From contig NZ_CP017242.1 of NCBI RefSeq assembly GCF_001908375.1, positions 186,001 to 250,000 on the forward strand: a stretch of DNA of 64,000 nt, written 5' to 3'. Shown piece after piece: positions 54,944-61,121 of this stretch. The DNA comes from Rhizobium etli 8C-3 (GTDB taxonomy: Bacteria > Pseudomonadota > Alphaproteobacteria > Rhizobiales > Rhizobiaceae). Both the position numbers and the translations under genes were made by a program. Position 1 is the stretch's first letter. Every line of letters starts with the position of its first letter. A model generated the notes under the pieces. That model was given only the letters and a program-made list of their open reading frames with translations. It was not told the DNA's origin and searched no databases.

Positions 54944-55527
54944 TGGCAGGTCCTCTCGTTCGCTTAAAGATCACGCTCGATGACGTTGATCCCTTGGTGA
55001 TGCGGCGCGTTGTCGTCCCATTCCGCATTCGGCTTGATCGGCTTCATGAGATTCTTCAGGAGGCCTTCGGCTGGACCAACTGCCATCTATATGAGTTCAG
55101 GATCCGTGACATCGGGTTCGGCGTGCCTGATGGCGGCTTTGATGGCCCCATCGATGCTCGCAAGGAAACTCTTCTTGCCGCTATCGAAGATATCGGCGCG
55201 AGATCATTCAAGTATCTCTATGACTTCGGCGACGGCTGGACGCACACCGTGAAAATCGAAAAGACCTTTCCGGCTACCGCTGGCTTCGATGATCCCTTCC
55301 TTCTCGAGGTTGTCGGACGATGTCCACCTGAGGATGTCGGCGGCCCATGGGGCTACGAAGAGTTCCGCGAGGCAATTGCGGACACCAACCATGAGCGTCA
55401 CCACGAACTTGTAGAATGGTGGGGCGACGCACACTACGATCCTGGCGACGTCGACGCCGCCAATCTCCGCAAAAACGTCGAGGCTCTAGCCGCAAAGTGG
55501 AAGCGCCGATCGCGCAAAAAAACCTGA
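54943..55527 (+). CDS. pRiA4b Orf-3-like passenger protein of the outer IS66 element
   Basis: 194 residues from the ATG at 54943, which overlaps the tnpC stop (TGATG). It has family motifs: LVRLKITLDDVDPLVMRRVV near the start, LHEILQEAFGWTNCHLYEF, FKYLYDFGDGWTHTVKIEK and PPEDVGGPWGYEEF. This family is widespread as IS66-linked cargo; the function is not established. It ends 4 bases before the element's right inverted repeat. Confidence 0.88.
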   Translation: MAGPLVRLKITLDDVDPLVMRRVVVPFRIRLDRLHEILQEAFGWTNCHLYEFRIRDIGFGVPDGGFDGPIDARKETLLAAIEDIGARSFKYLYDFGDGWTHTVKIEKTFPATAGFDDPFLLEVVGRCPPEDVGGPWGYEEFREAIADTNHERHHELVEWWGDAHYDPGDVDAANLRKNVEALAAKWKRRSRKKT

Positions 55528-55553
55528 CCCTGCGGTCCTCGGCGAATGCTTAC

Positions 55554-55561
55554 TCATTACT
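55554..55561. repeat. Right target-site duplication of outer IS66 element
   Basis: TCATTACT, identical to 46685-46692 and directly abutting the right inverted repeat. Confidence 0.92.
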
Positions 55562-55783
55562 GAACGCCCCCCGCTGCTTTGTTGAAGACCAGCCGACGCA
55601 TGACGTCGATACGTTGCAGCCGTGGAGCGCCACATCTCTATTCGAGAACGCCTGGACGTGGTTCTGGCAAAATTGAGGACTGGGCTGGCCGAGGGATTCT
55701 TGGTCTGGAGGCTGCGTGGCATAGGTAAATCTGTCAGCGTCACGCATGGTCCTATTTTGTCCACCCGGCGTTGGGCGTTGCGA
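55562..55783. other. Short gap between outer IS66 and the tRNA
   Basis: About 220 bp. No gene frame is supported, and joining it to the stress-protein remnant across the IS does not restore a Usp reading frame. Confidence 0.4.
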
Positions 55784-55860
55784 TGGTGCGCCCGGCAGGG
55801 TTCGAACCTGCAACGGCCAGAAACCAAGTCTGGAACTCTATCCGATTGAGTTACGAGCGC
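55784..55860 (-). tRNA. tRNA with Arg-type body and UGG anticodon, CCA encoded
   Basis: A full cloverleaf folds on the minus strand: acceptor GCGCTCG/CGGGCGC (one G-U pair), D stem ACTC/GAGT with GGA in the loop (A20, an Arg identity element), anticodon stem CCAGA/TCTGG, T stem GCAGG/CCTGC with loop TTCGAAC, discriminator A and encoded CCA. The anticodon loop is CTTGGTT, giving UGG (Pro) with U at position 37 instead of a purine. Body bases match bacterial tRNA-Arg(UCU) rather than tRNA-Pro. It may be a decayed or re-purposed tRNA. Confidence 0.8.
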
Positions 55861-55880
55861 ATTGCTGTACGATCGCGCAC

Positions 55881-56123
55881 TTATGAATCTATAAGCACGG
55901 TTTCCCCGAGTTGCAGCGCTGATGCAATGCGGCGCAGCTTGATAGGGTCGGCATCGTCGCCGCCTTCTATCCTAGTGATTTCCTTGATCGTCAAACCGCA
56001 TGTGACCGACAGATCCTCAATGCTATACTCTCGTGCTTTTCGTGCGGTCTTTACGAAGTTGCCGCCGGAAGCGATTGCAGCGGTCGCGGCTGCGGGGAGA
56101 GGCCGAGGGCTGGTGGAAATCAT
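55881..56123 (-). CDS. Small XRE-type helix-turn-helix protein
   Basis: 80 residues. The segment TARKAREYSIEDLSVTCGLT, then IKEITRIEGGDDADPIKLRR and IASALQL is an XRE/Cro-type helix-turn-helix. Such short proteins act as antitoxins or regulators; no toxin partner is adjacent. It lies 20 bp upstream of the tRNA 5' end on the same strand. Confidence 0.65.
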   Translation of the reverse strand: MISTSPRPLPAAATAAIASGGNFVKTARKAREYSIEDLSVTCGLTIKEITRIEGGDDADPIKLRRIASALQLGETVLIDS

Positions 56124-56552
56124 GGGTAATACCGTCTTGCTGAAACGGCTGCGTCAAGGACACGAACCGGCAACGGGCCCGCGTCGACTATCCGCTTCGG
56201 TAAATATAAATTGAGCTTCAATATCGATCCTTCATATTAAGCAGTTGTAAGAACAGTCGCATTATTGCGACAAACTCGACATAACGGAATCAGCGATTCC
56301 ATCAAAAATCGTTAATGTGTTTACGTACTGCCCAACACCAATTACATCTAATTGTCCGGTTGACTAGAGCATATTTGGTTGCATTTGAAACTTGGGTGAT
56401 GTTGTTCCTAGGCGAGCAGGATTTCTACCAATTTATAATTTCTATGCGGTTGTGCTCGCCGAAGAGATCATCCGTCATCAAGCCAAGATGGAACGCTCCT
56501 TGTCATCGTTGCACATAGGGAAGACACCGTTTGATTGTTTAGCTTAAAAGCA
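56124..56552. other. AT-rich stretch without a gene
   Basis: About 430 bp with many stops in all frames. No RNA gene or mobile-element end was recognised. Confidence 0.4.
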
Positions 56553-56703
56553 GCTCTTTCTCTTCACCGGATGATTACTCCACAACCGGCTCGCGTCGTT
56601 CACAATCTGCCGGATTGCCCGCAGCGGATGATTACGACGAACACGATCCTCCAGATCGACATAACTGAAAGAGTTGACCCATTCTCACATCGCCGCCGCG
56701 CAT
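56553..56703 (-). pseudogene. N-terminal fragment of an IS5/IS1182-type transposase
   Basis: From ATG 56703 the minus strand reads MRGGDVRMGQL, then after a one-base shift FSYVDLEDRVRRNHPLRAIR and QIVNDAS, the conserved start of this transposase group, before it degrades. About 50 residues remain. Confidence 0.72.
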
Positions 56704-56992
56704 CAATCAACTCCGAATCTCGACAAAGCCAATGAATCACGACCAAAGTCTTCACGCCAGGGCCTTTTTCAACAGCCTGCTAGGGGAGCGTGGCGGATGA
56801 TCCGCAGACGTTCATCATCTGTGGCCACGGCGCGGGACGGATCAGGTTTATCTTATCCTCCTGATGCGAGCCTCTGGCGTTTGTCGGATACGTGACCGGT
56901 CGAGTGTTGATGTCGGCTCATCCGAGGCGCGTGCACTCCTCAAGCCGGTCGCTTTTGCGCTAAGGACGACCCTTCAGGACGGCGCTGCCGTG
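56704..56992. other. Gap before the response regulator stop
   Basis: About 290 bp with no supported feature; the part next to the IS fragment may contain its lost terminus. Confidence 0.35.
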
Positions 56993-57925
56993 TCAACTGA
57001 CCTCGGTAAAGCGGCGAAGGCTTTCCACGAAGCTGTCATACACCATATTATTGCTGGAATCGCCGCTAAGTTCGCGCTGCATGCGCAGGCGCACGACACG
57101 GGGATCGGCAAGACGGCGGTGGTGTTCGCGCATCGCCGCGTTTACGGCCAGTCGAAAGAGGTTGGGGCTGAGCGGCTGGATGGCGAAGCGATAGATCCGG
57201 CCGCTGTTAATGAGCTTGATGATGGTGTCGCTTTGTGGTTTAGATGTCATTACAACGACGGTGATCGCCGGATCGATACGTGCGACCTCCGACAGCATTT
57301 CCGTCATGTCTACCCCATCGACCTCAGCCGTGGTAACGATGACCCCAATCTGCTCTTGGATGATGAATTTGATCGCTTCCTTGACACTGGAGGCGGCATG
57401 TACCCGGTAATCATACGTGAACATCTCGACCACTTCCTGACGATCGTTGTCGCAGCCGTCGATCGCAAGCAACTGGGACGCAATGCTGAACTGCGGCTCT
57501 GCGTTATCATCCTGCCAGATCGGCGTGATGTTCTTTCGCGTCATCCTTGCGCTACGGGCGGTTTCGACAGCATCGGCTATGACTGCGCGAAGTTCCGTCT
57601 GGTCCCACGGCTTGTTAATGAAGCGATACACTTCACCCTCGTTGACGGCGCCGATGATCGCGACAAGATCGCTATAACCTGTCAGAAGAATACGTATGGT
57701 TTCCGGCCACCGCTCGCGCACCTGTGACAGCAACTGAATACCGGTACATTCCGGCATGCGCTGGTCGCTGGCGATCACATCGACCGGAATTGTTTCAAGA
57801 ATGGCAAGAGCTTCGCGGGCGCTCAGTGCCGTGTAGATCTCGTATTCGCTGCGGAAGATCATCTTAAGGAGACGCACGATGCGTTCTTCATCATCGACGA
57901 AAAGCAGAACGGGTTTGTCACTCAT
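56993..57925 (-). CDS. Response regulator with one active and one degenerate receiver domain
   Basis: 310 residues. The first receiver (about 1-125) is complete: Asp11/Asp12 (VDDEE), phospho-acceptor Asp54 (SDQRMP), Thr82 (LLTGYSD) and Lys105 (NKPW). This style is common in RpfG-like regulators. The second half (about 145-265) has receiver-like strands (GVIVTTAEVDGVD, VVVMTSKP, YRFAIQPL) but lacks the acceptor Asp. No DNA-binding, HD-GYP or GGDEF output is present, so it probably signals through protein contact. It lies 54 bp downstream of the histidine kinase on the same strand. Confidence 0.85.
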   Translation of the reverse strand: MSDKPVLLFVDDEERIVRLLKMIFRSEYEIYTALSAREALAILETIPVDVIASDQRMPECTGIQLLSQVRERWPETIRILLTGYSDLVAIIGAVNEGEVYRFINKPWDQTELRAVIADAVETARSARMTRKNITPIWQDDNAEPQFSIASQLLAIDGCDNDRQEVVEMFTYDYRVHAASSVKEAIKFIIQEQIGVIVTTAEVDGVDMTEMLSEVARIDPAITVVVMTSKPQSDTIIKLINSGRIYRFAIQPLSPNLFRLAVNAAMREHHRRLADPRVVRLRMQRELSGDSSNNMVYDSFVESLRRFTEVS

Positions 57926-57979
57926 TTTATTGAACCTCAGATTGATCGTGGCACCCCAAATCGATAAGAAAAAACTCTT

Positions 57980-59788
57980 TTACGCACGCTTCAAAATGTT
58001 CTCATCTGAGCTGTCTGCTTCCATTTGCGGTATGAAATCCGAATATTTCTCGTCCTGTCGCGGTAGCGTTATGGTAAACACTGCCCCCTTGCCAAGTTTT
58101 GAATTCACAGTGATTGTCCCGCCGTGATTTTCGATGATCCGGTAGCATATGGACAATCCCATGCCCGTTCCCTTGCCAACGGCCTTGGTCGTGTAGAACG
58201 GATCGAATATCTTGCTGATCTGTTCCTCCGTCATTCCGGGACCGTCGTCGCAGACATCGATTTCAATGGTGTCGGACGACGTGATGCGTGTCCGCAGTGT
58301 CAATGTGCCTCTTTTCCCACTCTCGCCCATCGCATCGGCGGCGTTGACGATCAGATTCAATAATACTTGCCTGAGCTGTGACGGGGATCCCATCATAGGC
58401 GGCACGGAATCAAACTCTCTTCGAATGTCGGCGACATACTTCAACTGCGGCCGTGCGATCACTAGCGCGCTTTCTATCCCTTCCTCAACCGAGAAGCTCT
58501 CGATATGGCCCTTGTCCAGCCTGCTAAAGTTCTTCATCGTTTTGACGAGCGTCGTTATTTCCTCGATCCCGTGCAAGCCGTCTTCCAGGAGAAGCTGCAT
58601 TTCCTCACGCTTCTCACGCGTGGCGTCATCGTCTTCGCCAACCTGGGCGACCGCAAGGTCAGGATCTGACGTCAGCCGTTCCTTGATCACTTCGAACACT
58701 GCCTTTACGTATGCGAGCGGTGTATTGATCTCATGGGTTATCCCCGCCACCATTTGGCCCAGAGCCGTCAGCTTTGCAGACTGTAAAAGTCTTTCCTCCA
58801 CATCGTGATTGACCTGTTGAAGCACCTTGTTTTCTTCGTCAATCTTAATATAATTTTGCCTCAAAACAAATAGAAGTGAAACGATTGAAAGAGTTAAAAG
58901 TACACATACTAATCCAGATACATACCACAGCAATGTATAATGGTTGGATTGTTCTCCTTCGACCATTTGGATTTGATTTTGCACTTCAACGGCTACCGTA
59001 TCAGTTGGAATCGAGCTCAGTGAGAGGATCAAATCATTGCCGCGCTGCCTCTCCTTCGTTGCCACCTCGACTTGCAACAGAAATCGCTCCAGGGATCGCT
59101 GCAGGTCCGGAGATACGCTGCCACTGGCTTTACGTGCAGCCTCGATACGCGTTGCCACGGTTTCGCGCAGCAGTGGTGTCGGCGACGTGGAAAAGCTCAC
59201 CAGGCCGGTAATGACTTCAGTCACCAGGTCCGCCATGCGCTTGTTCGTTGGCTCATCCATCTTCAACGAATCGGGGTCAGCGAAGGAATCCGCAATGGCA
59301 TCCGGAAGAACGCTCATGGAATTGCGGAGCATGGCGTAGCTGGCCTTGACCTGCTCGGACAGCCTGCTCTTCTCGTTCACGGTATTGACATAGACCTGGA
59401 AGTCAGCGGCCAACGGAGAGAGGCTTCGCTGCGCCGCTATTGTGTTCTGCAGCCCCCGAAGGCCGAGCTTCAGCTTGTTCGCGGCATTGGTGACGGCGTC
59501 GTAATTAGGGCTTACCCCGAGCTGTAGCGAGAGGATTTCCGAGTCCCACTGCGCTTCTAGCCCACGCATGGTTTCGAAATCGTTGCGGAAGGCGGGAAGC
59601 GTGTTGTCTGGGGTCCGCAACAGCCAGATCAAGCCGCCAAGGCTCGCCGACAGCACAAGGATGAGGATGAGACATGCGATCCAAGCAGCTTTGGAGGAAG
59701 CAAAGTCTCTGATCGGGGAGGTCTTCAAGATCTGTTTCTTTCCTGTTGGCTGGCTGCTTTGGTTGTTCCCGAAATCATCGGTCGTCAA
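57980..59788 (-). CDS. Membrane-bound sensor histidine kinase
   Basis: 602 residues. Two membrane segments (about 36-58 and 285-308) enclose a 225-residue all-helical periplasmic sensor domain. The dimerisation helix carries GITHEINTP with His352. The ATPase domain has NLIVNAADA (N box), DDGPGM (G1), FDPFYTTK (F box) and GTGMGLS (G2). Its start overlaps the end of the dihaem peroxidase gene by 14 bp, and the receiver protein follows, giving the order peroxidase-kinase-receiver in one operon. The kinase may monitor redox state or peroxide through its periplasmic domain; this is inference. Confidence 0.9.
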   Translation of the reverse strand: MTTDDFGNNQSSQPTGKKQILKTSPIRDFASSKAAWIACLILILVLSASLGGLIWLLRTPDNTLPAFRNDFETMRGLEAQWDSEILSLQLGVSPNYDAVTNAANKLKLGLRGLQNTIAAQRSLSPLAADFQVYVNTVNEKSRLSEQVKASYAMLRNSMSVLPDAIADSFADPDSLKMDEPTNKRMADLVTEVITGLVSFSTSPTPLLRETVATRIEAARKASGSVSPDLQRSLERFLLQVEVATKERQRGNDLILSLSSIPTDTVAVEVQNQIQMVEGEQSNHYTLLWYVSGLVCVLLTLSIVSLLFVLRQNYIKIDEENKVLQQVNHDVEERLLQSAKLTALGQMVAGITHEINTPLAYVKAVFEVIKERLTSDPDLAVAQVGEDDDATREKREEMQLLLEDGLHGIEEITTLVKTMKNFSRLDKGHIESFSVEEGIESALVIARPQLKYVADIRREFDSVPPMMGSPSQLRQVLLNLIVNAADAMGESGKRGTLTLRTRITSSDTIEIDVCDDGPGMTEEQISKIFDPFYTTKAVGKGTGMGLSICYRIIENHGGTITVNSKLGKGAVFTITLPRQDEKYSDFIPQMEADSSDENILKRA

Positions 59789-60761
59789 GGGACGTGCCCT
59801 GATATTCTCCAGTCAGCGTTCTCAAGAACTCTGCAAGTTTGCCTGTATCATCGGCCGTCAACGTTCGGCCAAGCTGATGCGAGGCCATCACGCCGATCGC
59901 CTCTTCCAAAGTCTGAGCAGAACCATCGTGGAAGTAAGGAGCGGTATGTGCGATGTTTCTCAGCGAAGGAACACGGAAAACGGGGCGGTCGTCAGAGATG
60001 CCGGATTCCGGAGCGGCACCAGGAGTAGAGTCCCCCTGTGCCGCCGAGGTCGGCTTGCCGAAAATACCGAAGATTTGCAGCATGTTGCCGCCAATGTTCA
60101 CGCCTTGGTGGCAGGATATGCAGCCGAAATCCTTGAACATCTTATAGCCAGCTTTCGCCTCCGGGCTGATCGCGTCGGCTTCGCCTCGTAGATAGCGATC
60201 AAACGGGGCGTTTGGCGTATTCAGTGAGCGCTGAAAGTTCGCGAGAGCATCGACAACGCTGTCCTGCTGTATGCCTCCGGGGTAGATCGTGGCGAATTCC
60301 GCAACAAGGCTTGAGTCATTTTTCAGGCGGTTGAGAACCTCTTCCCATCGTGTGGCCATGGCGGTTTTGCTTTCCACAACGCTATGGGCCTGCTGTTCGA
60401 GGGATAACAATCTGCCGCTCCATGTATATTTAGAATTCAAGCCCACATTAAAAAGTGTGGGCGTGTTCAGTACACCTGGATTTCCCGGCACGCCGCGTGA
60501 CAGCGCCAAACCGTCAGCCATGCCAAGATGTGTCAGATGGCAGCTTGAACAGGCGAGGCCGTTTCCTGCCGAAAGCCTGCTGTCATTGAAAAGTTTTCCG
60601 CCTAGCGCGACCTTGTGCTGATCGAGCTTTGTCTCGAGCGGTACCGGCGTGATTGGCTCGTGCGGCGACAGCTCGTTCGCCACGGCGACAAACGCTGTGA
60701 AGGCAATGCCTGCTGCGAGACATAAGATGGCCTTGTCGGGCGAGGACAACAAGCGAAGCAT
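59775..60761 (-). CDS. Dihaem cytochrome c peroxidase / MauG-family protein
   Basis: Two CXXCH haem sites are present, CSSCH and CISCH, at residues 71-75 and 214-218 counted from the ATG at 60761. The second is followed by GVNIGGNMLQIFG, and FRVPSLRNIAHTAPYFHDG is the peroxidase/MauG signature. The ATG at 60761 gives MLRLLSSPDKAILCLAAGIA, a plausible signal anchor; the frame can be extended to 60926. The protein is periplasmic and either reduces H2O2 or oxidises a partner protein. It overlaps the kinase gene, suggesting that the peroxidase and kinase work together. Confidence 0.87.
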   Translation of the reverse strand: MLRLLSSPDKAILCLAAGIAFTAFVAVANELSPHEPITPVPLETKLDQHKVALGGKLFNDSRLSAGNGLACSSCHLTHLGMADGLALSRGVPGNPGVLNTPTLFNVGLNSKYTWSGRLLSLEQQAHSVVESKTAMATRWEEVLNRLKNDSSLVAEFATIYPGGIQQDSVVDALANFQRSLNTPNAPFDRYLRGEADAISPEAKAGYKMFKDFGCISCHQGVNIGGNMLQIFGIFGKPTSAAQGDSTPGAAPESGISDDRPVFRVPSLRNIAHTAPYFHDGSAQTLEEAIGVMASHQLGRTLTADDTGKLAEFLRTLTGEYQGTSLDDR

Positions 60762-61121
60762 GCCCTGTTTGCAAAAATCGCAGGCCGAGCGCAAGGCAAA
60801 ACGAAATCGTTTTTCGGGGCACTCTGCTTCGTCTTTGTTTGTCACGAGCCGCGCCTCATCGTTTTTGCAATCGAAAGTAATATTGATGCCCGCCGCATTG
60901 TTAAGCAGGACATGCGTTGGAAGCAATCATGCGTGACTGTTATTCCACCATGGCCGAAACGACGGTTTGCCACGACGGAATCAATATTAGTCTGGAGTTT
61001 GGACAATAAGTTGCGCTCTGAAAACAGACCTGGTTTCAACTGCGAACGCCGTGGATGCTGGGATTTTCCGGCGCGGTTTCTGGTGCCAAGCTGCGACTTT
61101 AGAGGCATCACGGGGAGCGGG
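60762..61121. promoter_or_regulatory. Divergent region between peroxidase and iron-sulfur/FHA genes
   Basis: The gap (or 195 bp if the peroxidase starts at 60926) separates oppositely transcribed genes. GGGGAG at 61112-61117 is the ribosome site of the plus-strand gene. No clear operator was seen. Confidence 0.35.

Larger units (their letters stand above)
46693..55553 (+). mobile_element. Outer IS66-family element, broken by two later insertions
   Basis: The terminal inverted repeats match at 16 of 22 positions (46693-46714 and 55532-55553, both starting GTA and ending GGACCGC). The 8-bp direct repeat TCATTACT is perfect on both sides (46685-46692, 55554-55561), proving the two ends belong together. 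Inside are tnpA (split), tnpB, tnpC (split) and a pRiA4b-Orf3-type passenger gene. Without the two insertions the element would be about 3.1 kb. Confidence 0.93.

Noticed and set aside
46685..55561. Usp gene interrupted by the outer IS66
   Set aside because: Joining the flanks without the element gives a stop just upstream of the Usp fragment and no Usp-like codons beyond, so the gene was already truncated.
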